A DNA stretch of 64,000 nt from Vibrio sp. MEBiC08052 (GCF_001506075.1 NZ_KQ947475.1:1297731-1361730); one strand, 5' to 3'; numbered from the stretch's first letter, positions 40,617-50,604 are shown. Translations and numbers: made by a program. The notes: generated from the letters alone by a model not told the origin.

Positions 40617-42893
40617 TTAAAGCGTTTCAGTAAATGTACGCGCAATCACGTCAGCTTGCTGTTCTGCTGTCAGAGAGTTAAAGCGGACAGCGTAACCTGA
40701 TACACGGATTGTCAGCTGTGGGTATTTCTCAGGGTGTTTCACAGCATCTTCCAATGTTTCACGATTCAAGACATTGACGTTCAGGTGTTGGCCACCTTCA
40801 ATGCCTGTTTCATGGTGGAAGTAACCATCCATTAGGCCTGCAAGGTTAGAACGTTGTGCATCATTATCTTTACCAAGTGCATTCGGTACGATTGAGAAGG
40901 TATAAGAGATACCGTCTTTTGCGTGAGCAAATGGCAGTTTACCGACTGAAGTCAGTGATGCAACCGCGCCTTTTTCGTCACGACCATGCATTGGGTTTGC
41001 ACCCGGTGCAAATGGGGCACCGGCACGACGTCCGTCAGGTGTGTTCCCAGTTTTCTTACCATAAACAACGTTCGATGTGATGGTTAGAATTGACTGTGTA
41101 GGAACAGCATCACGGTAAGTTTTCAGTGAACGGATTTTATTCATGAAGACTTCGACCAATTGACATGCAATGTCATCAACACGAGGGTCATTGTTACCAA
41201 ATTTAGGATAGTCACCTTCAATTTTGAAATCGACAGCAATGCCGTCTTCATCACGGATCGGTGTAACTTTCGCATATTTGATTGCTGACAGAGAATCGGC
41301 AGCAACAGACAGACCAGCGATACCACAAGCCATTGTACGTTTTACATTAAGGTCATGCAGCGCCATCAGAGAGGCTTCGTAGCTGTATTTGTCATGCATG
41401 AAGTGAATCGCATTCAAAGCGGTGACATACTGTTTTGCCAACCAATCCATGAAGTGATCCATTTTTTCCCACAGTTCATCATAGTCCAGAACTTCAGATG
41501 TGATTTTTTCCAGTTTCGGACCAACTTGAATTTTCAGTTTTTCATCAATACCACCGTTAATGGTATAGAGCATGGTTTTTGCCAGGTTGGCACGAGCACC
41601 GAAGAACTGCATTTGTTTACCAACAACCATTGGTGATACACAACATGCAATTGCATAGTCATCAGACTCAAAGTCAGGGCGCATCAAATCATCGTTTTCA
41701 TATTGAATTGATGATGTGTCGATAGAGACTTTCGCACAGAAACGTTTGAAGCCTTCAGGTAACTGTTCAGACCAAAGTACAGTGATGTTTGGCTCTGGAG
41801 ATGGCCCCATGGTGTACAGGCTATTCAGGAAGCGGAAGTTAGTCCGACTGACCAGTGTCCGTCCGTCAAGTCCCATACCACCGATAGATTCTGTTGCCCA
41901 GATTGGGTCGCCAGAGAACAACTCATCATACTCAGGCGTACGCAAGAAGCGAACCATACGCAGTTTCATGACGAAGTGGTCAATCATTTCTTGAGCGCCC
42001 TCTTCAGTCAATTTACCTGCGGCAATATCACGCTCTAGGAAGATATCGAGGAACGTTGATGTGCGGCCCAAAGACATCGCGGCACCGTTTTGAGATTTTA
42101 CAGCTGCCAGATAACCAAAGTAAGTCCATTGAATTGCTTCTTGAGCTGTCTCAGCAGGACGTGAAATATCACAGCCATATTTAGCCGCCATTTCTTTGAT
42201 TTGACCAAGGGCACGGTGTTGTTCAGCAATTTCTTCACGCAACTGCATTGTCATATGTAGATCTTCACCCGTTTCAAATTTCTCTTGTAGAGAAGTGAAC
42301 TGAGCGAATTTATCTTTCATCAGGAAGTCAATACCGTACAATGCAATACGACGGTAGTCACCAATAATACGACCACGACCATACGCATCTGGTAAACCAG
42401 TCAAGACACCTGATTTACGGCATTTCATAATTGCAGGCGTATAGATATCGAATACACCTTGGTTGTGTGTTTTACGGTATTCTGTAAAGATTTTTTTCAC
42501 TTGAGGGTCGAGTTCACGTCCATAAGCTTGACATGAACTTTCGACCATACGAATTCCACCGTTTGGAATAATGGCACGTTTTAAAGGCGCTTCAGTTTGT
42601 AAACCAACGATTGTTTCTAGATCTTTATTGATGTATCCCGCATCGTGTGCAGTGATGGTAGAGATAACGGAAGTGTCAAAATCAACAGGAGCGTGAGTTG
42701 AGTTTTCCTTTTTGATACCTTCCATAACGGCTGACCATAGAGACTTAGTCGCTTCGGTACCTTCAGAAACCAGGAAAGATTCGTCACCTTCATAAGGTGT
42801 GTAGTTCTTTTGAATAAAATCACGAACGTTAACTTCGTTTTGCCAATCTCCTGCGACAAAACCTTCCCAAGCTTTAGCAAATTGCTCTGCCAT
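40617..42893 (-). CDS. pflB: Pyruvate formate-lyase PflB
   Basis: Glycyl-radical enzyme converting pyruvate and CoA to acetyl-CoA and formate in anaerobic growth. The 758-aa product has the catalytic cysteine pair in [15 protein letters not shown] (near residue 417) and the radical glycine G733 in [14 protein letters not shown]. The family start [12 protein letters not shown] is at 42893. No focA formate-channel gene lies upstream, unlike E. coli focA-pflB. The 477-nt upstream region contains an FNR-like site. Confidence 0.97.
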   Translation of the reverse strand: MAEQFAKAWEGFVAGDWQNEVNVRDFIQKNYTPYEGDESFLVSEGTEATKSLWSAVMEGIKKENSTHAPVDFDTSVISTITAHDAGYINKDLETIVGLQTEAPLKRAIIPNGGIRMVESSCQAYGRELDPQVKKIFTEYRKTHNQGVFDIYTPAIMKCRKSGVLTGLPDAYGRGRIIGDYRRIALYGIDFLMKDKFAQFTSLQEKFETGEDLHMTMQLREEIAEQHRALGQIKEMAAKYGCDISRPAETAQEAIQWTYFGYLAAVKSQNGAAMSLGRTSTFLDIFLERDIAAGKLTEEGAQEMIDHFVMKLRMVRFLRTPEYDELFSGDPIWATESIGGMGLDGRTLVSRTNFRFLNSLYTMGPSPEPNITVLWSEQLPEGFKRFCAKVSIDTSSIQYENDDLMRPDFESDDYAIACCVSPMVVGKQMQFFGARANLAKTMLYTINGGIDEKLKIQVGPKLEKITSEVLDYDELWEKMDHFMDWLAKQYVTALNAIHFMHDKYSYEASLMALHDLNVKRTMACGIAGLSVAADSLSAIKYAKVTPIRDEDGIAVDFKIEGDYPKFGNNDPRVDDIACQLVEVFMNKIRSLKTYRDAVPTQSILTITSNVVYGKKTGNTPDGRRAGAPFAPGANPMHGRDEKGAVASLTSVGKLPFAHAKDGISYTFSIVPNALGKDNDAQRSNLAGLMDGYFHHETGIEGGQHLNVNVLNRETLEDAVKHPEKYPQLTIRVSGYAVRFNSLTAEQQADVIARTFTETL

Positions 42894-43108
42894 GATATAC
42901 CTACCTTTAATATAGTAGAGAAAAACACGTACTGATTTAGCCGTTGAGCCAACTCATCTTTTTGTTGAAAAAGACGTCAGTACACTCTTCGAATAACAAT
43001 ATGATTGATAACCTGATGGTATACATTAGTTTGATTAATCATATTGCGACTCTTGCCACGAACTTCATCGTATTGACTGTAGCTTAGGATAAAAAAAACA
43101 CATAAACC

Positions 43109-43122
43109 TTAAACTAAATCAA
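43109..43122 (-). promoter_or_regulatory. FNR-like site upstream of pflB
   Basis: TTAAACTAAATCAA matches 8 of 10 conserved positions of TTGAT-N4-ATCAA. It lies about 220 nt upstream of pflB, an FNR-activated gene in E. coli. The rest of 42894-43370 is AT-rich and non-coding; 43150-43370 may include decayed remains of the transporter operon whose last piece is at 43371. Confidence 0.4.
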
Positions 43123-43370
43123 TAAAACTTCAAAAATAGGAATAAAACTTGGTGTCATATTGACTAGCATAACCTATCAACATTTAAGAATAGACGGTGT
43201 TGAAGCAGTCTTCTTAGTATCGAGGTCTTCTGGCGAAAGGCTCGTCCCGACTGATGCTCGGTTATAACACGATACTATTTTTGCCATGTTTACTTTCCTT
43301 AGACCTGTCCTACATTGATTCTATCCCGCCCATTTCATTTTATCAGTAGCAATAATGATGGGAGTGCTCG

Positions 43371-43625
43371 GTGATGGATGAAACGTTTCGCAATGCCATT
43401 CTGGCGGTTGAACAAGGGGAGCCAGAAGTAACTAAGGCCTATGGTATGACACCAATTCCGCCGTTTAGACTCACCTTGCTCTCTCAGATGATGCGACATG
43501 CTTTACCGGGATTTGGCAATAACTGGTTGGTGTTACTCAAAACGACAGCGCTGGTTTCGATCATCGGACTAGAAGATATGGTACGCATGGGAGTTTTAGG
43601 CCTCAGAAATGAGGCCAGTCAATAG
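43371..43625 (+). pseudogene. Remnant of amino-acid ABC transporter permease (ArtQ/HisQ type)
   Basis: An 84-codon open stretch reads FRNAILAVEQGEPEVTKAYG and then MRHALPGFGNNWLVLLKTTA and ALVSIIGLEDMVRMGVLG. These are the conserved inner loop and following helices of ArtQ/HisQ-type permeases for arginine, histidine or related amino acids. A whole permease has about 230 residues, so the N-terminal half and the C-terminus are missing; an in-frame TGA lies 13 nt upstream. No sister permease, ATPase or binding-protein gene is nearby. From memory, V. cholerae has a complete amino-acid ABC operon next to its xthA, so this looks like the last trace of a deleted operon. Confidence 0.85.
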
Positions 43626-43647
43626 ATAGTGTTATGCTTGAATGGGA

Positions 43648-44460
43648 TTACCGAAGATCAAAGGTGCTCCAGATTGGCGCATGATCTGAGGGTTTTTCAA
43701 TCCCTCTCAATTCATAATCGATACCGGCCTCCTGACATTGCTGAGAGAGTCCAGCTGTAGCAAGGATGACATCGATTCTGAGTCCTCGATTATCATCAAA
43801 TCCGCGAGAACGATAATCAAACCATGAATATTGTTCTGTTGTATCAGGGTGGAGATAGCGGAAGGTATCAACCAATCCCCAGTTGAGTAGGGTAGCAAAC
43901 CATTCTCGCTCTTCGGGTTGAAATGAACATTTGCCGGTTTTTAGCCAGCGTTTTCGGTTCACCTCCCCGATACCGATATCCAAATCGACCGGACTAATGT
44001 TGACGTCTCCCATCACGACAATGTGATCATCCGGCTGGTGATTCCCAGACAGATAACCCATTAGATCCTGATAGAATTGGCGTTTGTAGGGGAATTTTGT
44101 TTCGTGAGCAATATTCTCCCCCTGCGGGAAGTACCCATTGAGTACCGTAAACGGTTTGCCACTCTGAGTCTCGAATGTTGCCATGATCATCCGTTTTTGA
44201 TGTTCAGGGGTATCGCCGGGGAATCCATATTGTACTGAAACTGGTGTTTGTTTGCAGAGTAAAGCCACACCATAGTGTGCTTTTTGACCATAATAGAAAA
44301 CCTGATATCCCATATTTTCCAGATCAGCAAGTGGGAATGCTTCGTCGTGAACTTTCGTCTCCTGAAGCCCGATGATATCAGGCTGGTGCTTGTCGATCAG
44401 TGCCTGTAACTGATGAAGACGAGCTCTGAGTCCATTGATATTAAAACTAACCAATTTCAT
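43648..44460 (-). CDS. xthA: Exodeoxyribonuclease III XthA
   Basis: AP endonuclease and 3'-5' exonuclease of base-excision repair. The 270-aa product has the catalytic motifs of the EEP family: [13 protein letters not shown] (residues 5-17), [10 protein letters not shown] (metal-binding Glu), [16 protein letters not shown] and the C-terminal [12 protein letters not shown]. It is convergent with the permease remnant. Confidence 0.96.
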   Translation of the reverse strand: MKLVSFNINGLRARLHQLQALIDKHQPDIIGLQETKVHDEAFPLADLENMGYQVFYYGQKAHYGVALLCKQTPVSVQYGFPGDTPEHQKRMIMATFETQSGKPFTVLNGYFPQGENIAHETKFPYKRQFYQDLMGYLSGNHQPDDHIVVMGDVNISPVDLDIGIGEVNRKRWLKTGKCSFQPEEREWFATLLNWGLVDTFRYLHPDTTEQYSWFDYRSRGFDDNRGLRIDVILATAGLSQQCQEAGIDYELRGIEKPSDHAPIWSTFDLR

Positions 44461-44584
44461 GATAAATATCCTTGAATTCTATTGAACGAATGATGTTAAC
44501 AGTCTGTTGGTTATCTGCAACTGTTTAGCTATCTGCAAGCTGTACGCGGAAGAATCTGAATGGAATTACTGGGGTTCAGTCATG

Positions 44585-44755
44585 CTATGCTTTAGTTGCA
44601 GCATTTAATTTGTTTTTGAGGTCCGCTTCCACCATTTGGATGGCTTCCAGAGCAACGGCTGGGTCGATTGCATTGGATTCAAGCAGATAAATTAGGTCGA
44701 CAGCAAGCTGTACTGGTTCAGGTGCCTGCTCTAAAGGGGGATGTTGATCATTCAT
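44585..44755 (-). CDS. ybaM: Small DUF2496 protein YbaM
   Basis: A 56-aa protein that common length cut-offs miss. The reading is MNDQHPPLEQAPEPVQLAVD, then LIYLLESNAIDPAVALEAIQ and MVEADLKNKLNAATKA. The pattern (P)xxVxLAVDLIxLLExN matches E. coli YbaM, which also sits directly after priC. Its ATG overlaps the priC stop by 4 nt (ATGA), so translation is coupled. Function unknown. Confidence 0.88.
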   Translation of the reverse strand: MNDQHPPLEQAPEPVQLAVDLIYLLESNAIDPAVALEAIQMVEADLKNKLNAATKA

Positions 44756-45309
44756 TTGAAACCTTTTCTCTCTCTGGCCGTAATTTTATTTTCAATGCGC
44801 TGTTTGGATTGTTGGCAGCGGATCAGACGTTGTTCCAGTGTCAGAATGGCCTGCTGACAGGACTTCTTCTCTGTCGGACTCATCGGTTTGATTTCAAGTT
44901 GCTGTTCTGTTTCAAAGATCATTTCCTGCAAACGTCTTTCCCAGTCCTGATGTTGCGATAATTCTTGGTAAAGAGAACTGATTGATGTTTCACGAGGCAA
45001 ACTATGGTTCTCTTTTTTTCTCAGCTCAGCAGTGGCAAGCTCCCTCTGAATCGCATTCAACTGATTGAGGAGTTTCTCTGTCAGGTAAGTCGCTTGGATT
45101 GCCGTCAGTCGTTGATGTTTCTGGCTTTGTACAATTTCGTGATATGTGTTTTTCAGTTCGCTCAGACAAGGTTCCAGTAAATGAGACTTGCAACGGAACA
45201 ACTGGGGATCGAACAGCGGATGTTGTTGTTCTCCACGCTGTTCATCAAGTTGGATTACTTGCTGCTCTAAAGAAAAAATTAAGTCGTGTAGACGAGACAG
45301 ATCAATCAT
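44752..45309 (-). CDS. priC: Primosomal replication protein PriC
   Basis: Helps reload DnaB at stalled forks. The 185-aa protein is rich in glutamine and leucine and almost wholly helical, with the PriC pattern FDPQLFRCKSHLLEPCLSEL near residue 33. Similarity within this family is low, so gene order counts: it is linked to ybaM as in E. coli. It overlaps the downstream ybaM and the upstream permease-like gene by 4 nt each, so the three form one translationally coupled unit. Confidence 0.82.
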   Translation of the reverse strand: MIDLSRLHDLIFSLEQQVIQLDEQRGEQQHPLFDPQLFRCKSHLLEPCLSELKNTYHEIVQSQKHQRLTAIQATYLTEKLLNQLNAIQRELATAELRKKENHSLPRETSISSLYQELSQHQDWERRLQEMIFETEQQLEIKPMSPTEKKSCQQAILTLEQRLIRCQQSKQRIENKITARERKGFK

Positions 45310-46085
45310 AATGTATCAAACCATGCATGGTATCCCAGCCGGATCGCGAGGATACTGACAACCAGAATAAAAACCGGCCGAATGAATGATGTTCCGAAAC
45401 GAATCGCGGAGTGAGCACCGACATAAGCACCAACCATCAGGCAAACACCCATTGTCAGCCCTAATACCCAATTAATATGACCTAAAATTGCAAATGTCAC
45501 CAGCGACGTCACGTTACTGGTAAAGTTCATAGCTTTAGCGAGGCCTGAAGCAAATAAAATGTTGAGTCGATATAGTGCCATCGAAGACACCACCCAGAAT
45601 GCACCAACACCGGGGCCGGCGATACCATCATAGAAACCGAGGCTCAATCCCTGCGGGATCTGCTTCAGTTTACTTTGCGGAGGTAGGTTCGGATCAGTGT
45701 GCAACTTGCCATGCTGCGGATGATAAAAAATCGTATACAGCGCTGTCGCCAGAATAATGATGGGGAGCACTTTATCCAGTAATGCGGTGCTGATGAAATC
45801 AACGATGAGAGTCCCGATAATGGCACCGACGAATGTTGAAACGAACACATGTTTCCAGACTGCGGGGCGAAACATATTTTTGCGGTAATAAGTAACAGCA
45901 GCTGTTGATGTTGCGAAGGTCGCCGCAACTTTGTTGGTACCTAAGGCAACGTGGGGCGGGAGGCCTAAAGACAATAATGCGGGAACCGTCAACATACCAC
46001 CACCTCCGGCGATACCATCAATAAACCCTGCAATAAAAGCAACTACTGCCAATACAATTAAAAGCGTCGGCTCCAGAAAATCCAT
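45306..46085 (-). CDS. yfcA: TSUP/TauE-SafE family membrane protein (YfcA-like)
   Basis: The 259-aa inner-membrane protein has eight or so hydrophobic helices. It shows the two TSUP repeats: AGFIDGIAGGGGMLTVPALL at about residues 19-38 and its counterpart LGFYDGIAGPGVGAFWVVSS. The family exports sulfite, sulfonates or related anions; the substrate here cannot be read from sequence. It overlaps priC by 4 nt. Confidence 0.9.
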   Translation of the reverse strand: MDFLEPTLLIVLAVVAFIAGFIDGIAGGGGMLTVPALLSLGLPPHVALGTNKVAATFATSTAAVTYYRKNMFRPAVWKHVFVSTFVGAIIGTLIVDFISTALLDKVLPIIILATALYTIFYHPQHGKLHTDPNLPPQSKLKQIPQGLSLGFYDGIAGPGVGAFWVVSSMALYRLNILFASGLAKAMNFTSNVTSLVTFAILGHINWVLGLTMGVCLMVGAYVGAHSAIRFGTSFIRPVFILVVSILAIRLGYHAWFDTL

Positions 46086-46121
46086 TAATTTGATTGGCCT
46101 TCTTATTCTCTCATCACCGAA

Positions 46122-48203
46122 TTACGGCTCGATGATGCGTTTAAACGGAGGGAGAGCATCAAGTAATGCTTTGCCGTACTGTTTGGTGACAACCCGGCGA
46201 TCAAGAATGACAACTCTACCAGAATCTTCCTCGTTACGCAGTAATCTTCCCACACATTGAATTAATTTCCGGCTGGCTTCCGGCACGGTGATTTGCATAA
46301 ACGGATTGCCGCCTTTGGAAAGGATATATTCCGCATGAGCTTGCTCAATCGGCGAGGTCGGGACTGAGAACGGGATTTTAGTAATAATGACGTTTTCCAG
46401 CAATCGACCGGGTAAGTCTAATCCTTCCGAGAAGCTACCGGTGCCAAAAATCACGGCAGTGCCTTGATGTTCTACAGTAAAACGATGCGTTTTTAGAATT
46501 TCTGTTCGTGATTTTTTACCCTGAATTTGCAGTAGCCAACCGCGTTTTTTAAAGTCGGATTTGAGCGCTTCGGCAACCTGATTCATTTGCCAATAAGACG
46601 AAAAAAGCACCAGTGTGGCTTGTTTCTTGGGAATCAACGTGGGTAACTGTTTAATTAATGCTTGAGTATAATGAGGTGACTGTGGCTCCTGATCAACATG
46701 CGGAATATATAATTCTCCCTGACGCGAGTAGTCAAACGGTGACGCCAGCGCAATAAATTGGGTGCCCTCATCCGGTTGGGCACTGATACCGCTCTGATGA
46801 CAAAAGAAAGTAAATGAATTTAAGGCTCGCAGCGTGGCAGAGACCATAATTGCGCCATAACAGCGGCTCCAGAACTGTTGATCCAGCTTCCAGCCGATTT
46901 CTATCGGTGAGACGTGCACAGTGTAATCTCCGGGTTGAGATTCTGAGGCAGTGATCCAGCGCGCCATCGGAGCTCCATATTCTCTCGGTGGTTCGGCCAT
47001 CAGGGTCCATACCTGCGCCATACTGTCCAGACGTTGCAAGCTTATCCCTAACTCGGCCAAAACTGGGCTAGCGATGCGATTGCTGATTTGGCCTTCCTGA
47101 AGTCGTTCCGTGAGTAAATCCGCCACTTTTGCCGTTGCCTGACAAATTTTGACCGATGCCTGTTTCAACGCTTTGGACTCTGCAAGTAACCATTCCGGGA
47201 GTTCGCCATGCTCGAAACGGAGCACACCTTCCTGACATTGTTCTGGTGTAAAGTGTCGGCTCAACTGCGTTAATGTGGGAATTAAAATTTGAATTGCACT
47301 GGTAATGTCTTCTTTAAAGCGTGAGACCCGACTTTCATCGGTTAGCGATACCCATTGAGCCAATGATTGATGAAATTTTTCCAGCCAAGAGGCTGTACTT
47401 TTCAAGGTGGACGATGCTGCAGCATGATCGCGGGCAACTTGCGGTAAATGGTGAGCTTCATCAAAAATATAAATACTATTTTCCGGCTCAGGAAGAATGA
47501 TACCACCGCCCAGATCAGCATCAGCCATCACCAGACTATGATTGGCGATAATGACATCGGCTTGCTCTAAAGTTGCACGTGCTTTTTGAAACGGGCAATG
47601 ATGATGAATGGCAAAAGCAGGATTACAGCTATGTTTGTCGCTGACAATTTGTAACCACATCGAGTCATTAATCGGGGTCGGCCAACTATCCCGATCACCA
47701 TCCCATTTTCCCGTGGACCATTGTGAATAGAGTTCTTTATAGAGAGAAATATCCTGCTCAGTCGGCGGGCTTTCAAACAGAGCCACTTGGCCTGATGAGG
47801 CTTCCGGTTCACAAATCGCAGCCAGTTTTTCAGCACAGCAGTAACGTTGCCGTCCCTTGGCAATGCGAAACTGGAAATCTAAATCGGTCAGGCGGCGATA
47901 AAGAGGTAAATCTTTATGAAGTAATTGCTCCTGTAATGCCACAGTTGCTGTCGCAATAATCAGTTTTTTATTGTTCAACACGGCAACCGGCACCGCCCCC
48001 ATCAGATAAGAAAGTGATTTACCAATCCCTGTGCCAGCTTCAGCAACCAGCAGCCGATTTTTCGCATGGTAGGTGCCGCATAATGTTTTGGCAATTTCAG
48101 CAACCAGATAATTTTGTCCGCGTCGTGGGGTAAAATTTTCCATCTGAGCCTGCAGGTTTTGATAACTCTGACGGATAGATTTTTGAATTCTGGATGTAAT
48201 CAT
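46122..48203 (-). CDS. dinG: ATP-dependent DNA helicase DinG
   Basis: XPD-like iron-sulfur helicase that unwinds R-loops, D-loops and forked DNA. At 693 aa it has Walker A AEAGTGIGKSLSYLM near residue 56 and the DEAH box IYIFDEAHHLPQVARDH. Four cluster-type cysteines lie between them (RYCCAEKLAAICE, then CNPAF and HHHCPF). Motif VI reads QCVGRLLRNEEDSGRVVILD. E. coli dinG is SOS-induced, but I saw no LexA box upstream here. Confidence 0.94.
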   Translation of the reverse strand: MITSRIQKSIRQSYQNLQAQMENFTPRRGQNYLVAEIAKTLCGTYHAKNRLLVAEAGTGIGKSLSYLMGAVPVAVLNNKKLIIATATVALQEQLLHKDLPLYRRLTDLDFQFRIAKGRQRYCCAEKLAAICEPEASSGQVALFESPPTEQDISLYKELYSQWSTGKWDGDRDSWPTPINDSMWLQIVSDKHSCNPAFAIHHHCPFQKARATLEQADVIIANHSLVMADADLGGGIILPEPENSIYIFDEAHHLPQVARDHAAASSTLKSTASWLEKFHQSLAQWVSLTDESRVSRFKEDITSAIQILIPTLTQLSRHFTPEQCQEGVLRFEHGELPEWLLAESKALKQASVKICQATAKVADLLTERLQEGQISNRIASPVLAELGISLQRLDSMAQVWTLMAEPPREYGAPMARWITASESQPGDYTVHVSPIEIGWKLDQQFWSRCYGAIMVSATLRALNSFTFFCHQSGISAQPDEGTQFIALASPFDYSRQGELYIPHVDQEPQSPHYTQALIKQLPTLIPKKQATLVLFSSYWQMNQVAEALKSDFKKRGWLLQIQGKKSRTEILKTHRFTVEHQGTAVIFGTGSFSEGLDLPGRLLENVIITKIPFSVPTSPIEQAHAEYILSKGGNPFMQITVPEASRKLIQCVGRLLRNEEDSGRVVILDRRVVTKQYGKALLDALPPFKRIIEP

Positions 48204-48711
48204 AATGTAACCTGATGGGATGGGGCGGACATACTAACACATACGAAAAACAGGAGAAGTTCCTTTAGATGTGATTTTTTTGTTCTAAATGGGGATCTTG
48301 TTCACAAAAAAATTGAATCGTCAGGGACTTAAAATAAATTCAGAACGTGAAAAATATAAAGCCTTTAAGTTAGTCAGAAATTTTTATAAAAAACCAAAAT
48401 TAATGTTTATTTATTTATTTATTAGTTTTTTATGCTGCATTTTTAATGAAAAATAGAATCTACTTTAATTTATAAAAATGGTTACAAAGTACGCGCTGTT
48501 GAGAATAATCATATATAATCATTTGTTTTATAAGTATTTATTTAATTTTATTTTGTTGCTTTAGAATATTTGACACATAAGCTATTCTTTTGCAATCTAA
48601 TCTCCGTAATTGAAATGGCGGTGACAAGGGCTTGATGTCTTGGTCACCATCAAAAAACAAAAGGAATCCAGATAAGGAATTCCTAATTTAAGAAAAGGCA
48701 GTGGATTAATT
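48204..48711 (+). promoter_or_regulatory. Long AT-rich region upstream of the porin gene
   Basis: About 508 nt, very AT-rich from 48340 to 48600, including a (TTTA)n run near 48408-48425. Such DNA suits H-NS binding and bending. An imperfect hairpin GGTGACAAG / CTT-G-GTCACC lies at 48620-48648, in what should be the leader of the porin mRNA. A TTGACA near 48570 has no clean -10. In V. cholerae the ompT promoter, in the same place, is controlled by ToxR and CRP; I could not find a convincing CRP site. Confidence 0.4.
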
Positions 48712-49710
48712 ATGAAAAAGACTCTAATCGCTCTTGCGGTTCTAGCAGCAGGTTCTGCTAGTGCGGCTGAAATCTACAACCAAGATGGTGTTGCAATCAC
48801 AGTCTCTGGTGCAGGTGAAGTTCAATTGTTCCAAGACTACGAAGCTGATGGTACTGATGTATCAACTAAGCTACGTATTGATGATATGCAGCTGAACACT
48901 CACGGTACAATCGAAGTAGCTGAAGGTCTGAATGCCATTGTTGGTTTAGACTTCACTTTCGAAGATAACGACAGTGGTAAGAAAGGTAACGTTCAAACTG
49001 ACGGTTCTTATGTTGGTTTTGCGTATGCTGATTACGGTACAATCACTTATGGTCGTCAATATCTGATCGCTGATGATTCAGGTATCGGTGCAGATTTTGA
49101 AGTGGGTAAAAAACAGTACGGTCAAGAAGAAACAAGTGCTTCTGATGTAATTAAGTACGTTTATGATAACGGCACTTTCTACTTCGGACTTTCTCATGAC
49201 CTTGACGAGTCTCAAACAAATACTGTATCAGGTGTTGCTAACAATCCAAAAGATGAAACCTCTACTGATGGCCGTATTGGTTTCCGTCATGAAGGTCTAG
49301 ATGCACGTCTGTATATCTATTCTGGTGATAACGTTGCTCTTGGTGGTGGTAACGGTAAAGGTGATGAAGATTCATTCAACCTTGAAGCCACTTATGAAAT
49401 GGATGCATTTAACTTTGCGGCATCTTACGGTCAGATCGAGCAAGATGATCAAACTGGTAAAGAAGTTGTTGATCGTGACATCATCGAACTGGTTGGTTCT
49501 TACACTATGGACAAAACCACTTTCTCTCTAGGTTATGTTCATAATGATGACAACACTAGCGTAAGCAACGATGGTGATAACCTGTACGGTGTAGTTGTGT
49601 ACAAAATGAATGCTAACGTTCGCACTTATGCGGAAATTGGTTTCTACGATGACGATAGCAAAACTGACTACGATCCAGCTTACACTCTGGGTATGGAAGT
49701 TAAATTCTAA
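48712..49710 (+). CDS. Outer-membrane porin of the OmpU/OmpT type
   Basis: The 332-aa precursor has signal peptide MKKTLIALAVLAAGSASA cleaved before AEIYNQDG. The mature part is acidic, made of alternating amphipathic beta strands (GYVHNDDNT, YVGFAYADYGTITYGRQY), and ends with phenylalanine (GMEVKF), the signal for BAM insertion. About 310 mature residues fit a 16-strand trimeric porin. It lies next to dinG where V. cholerae has ompT, so it is probably the ompT orthologue by position; its sequence alone does not separate OmpT from OmpU. Codon use looks like that of a highly expressed gene. Confidence 0.88.
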   Translation: MKKTLIALAVLAAGSASAAEIYNQDGVAITVSGAGEVQLFQDYEADGTDVSTKLRIDDMQLNTHGTIEVAEGLNAIVGLDFTFEDNDSGKKGNVQTDGSYVGFAYADYGTITYGRQYLIADDSGIGADFEVGKKQYGQEETSASDVIKYVYDNGTFYFGLSHDLDESQTNTVSGVANNPKDETSTDGRIGFRHEGLDARLYIYSGDNVALGGGNGKGDEDSFNLEATYEMDAFNFAASYGQIEQDDQTGKEVVDRDIIELVGSYTMDKTTFSLGYVHNDDNTSVSNDGDNLYGVVVYKMNANVRTYAEIGFYDDDSKTDYDPAYTLGMEVKF

Positions 49711-49737
49711 TCATTGCTGATTCGAATACTTGCTAGT

Positions 49738-49766
49738 AAAAACCGCCTTATCTGGGGCGGTTTTTT
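49738..49766 (+). terminator. Terminator after the porin gene
   Basis: A 10-bp stem (AAAAACCGCC / GGCGGTTTTT) with an 8-nt loop and a continuing T-run. Confidence 0.88.
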
Positions 49767-49885
49767 CATAGATGAGAGGATGATTATGTCGAACCAATCA
49801 TCATTCGGCTTCTCAGCCGTATTCATCTGCTGGCCGATCCATTAGAATGTGTTTTTCAGAGTTCAGTGAAAGGAAAGAATCAACC

Positions 49886-50545
49886 ATGTTGTTATGGAAA
49901 AAAGTGCTGGGGCCGGCTGCCCTGATGGGGATCTCAATATTTGGCCTTTTTGCACCGAGTTATGCCGCAACGATTTCCAGCCAGAGTGACGTTGAAATTC
50001 TGGCGTTAGATGGGGTGGAAGTCAATGATGAAAATTTTGCTAATCCAGATATGCTGGAAGTTCAGGCTGGCCGACATCAGGTGGTGTTCCGCTATTATGG
50101 TGATGTCAGAAAAGGGCAGCGTGATGTGATTTACTCAACGGCACCGGATGTATTTACCATTGACCTGAAGCAAGATGACAGCATTAAGATTTTAGCGCCA
50201 CGTCTGAACAGCTATACTCAGGCAGATGGTTATTTTCGCCGTGGTGCTGACTGGAAGGTTCAGGATCAGCACGGCAATGTCAAATCGGTACGTTATGAGC
50301 CATTAACCGGCAACGGTATCATGCCATTTAATGATATTGAGAGAGCGGTAGCGAGACATAATGCCGAACAAGGTAATGAGTTCGCCCCGGCTCAACAAGC
50401 GGCTGTAAAAACACCGAATATTGCCGCGCAAAAAATTACGCCACCAAAAGGTGACGATACACTGATTCAAACCATTCAACTGCTTTATAACAATGCATCT
50501 CCTGTTCAGAAGGCGAAAATTAAAGCGTGGATTGCCGGGCAGTAA
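49886..50545 (+). CDS. DUF2057 (YccT/CsgI-like) exported protein
   Basis: The 219-aa product has an N-terminal signal peptide (MLLWKKVLGPAALMGISIFG to SYAA) and a beta-rich domain with VEILALDGVEVNDENFAN and VQAGRHQVVFRYYGDVRKG, typical of DUF2057/UPF0319. The E. coli relative YccT (CsgI) has been reported to inhibit curli assembly; whether this one acts on fibres is unknown. AAGGAA lies 10 nt before the ATG at 49886; an upstream in-frame ATG (49847) would bury the signal peptide. It is single, with terminators on both sides. Confidence 0.8.
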   Translation: MLLWKKVLGPAALMGISIFGLFAPSYAATISSQSDVEILALDGVEVNDENFANPDMLEVQAGRHQVVFRYYGDVRKGQRDVIYSTAPDVFTIDLKQDDSIKILAPRLNSYTQADGYFRRGADWKVQDQHGNVKSVRYEPLTGNGIMPFNDIERAVARHNAEQGNEFAPAQQAAVKTPNIAAQKITPPKGDDTLIQTIQLLYNNASPVQKAKIKAWIAGQ

Positions 50546-50574
50546 TCGCCGTTAATCGGGATATTATTAAGAAT

Positions 50575-50604
50575 AAAAAACCACCGGATCAGCGGTGGTT
50601 TTTA
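50575..50604. terminator. Bidirectional terminator between the DUF2057 gene and ychJ
   Basis: A CCACCG / CGGTGG core stem extended by A- and T-runs on both sides (AAAAAACCACCG / CGGTGGTTTTTA) with a 6-nt loop, between convergent genes. Confidence 0.85.
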
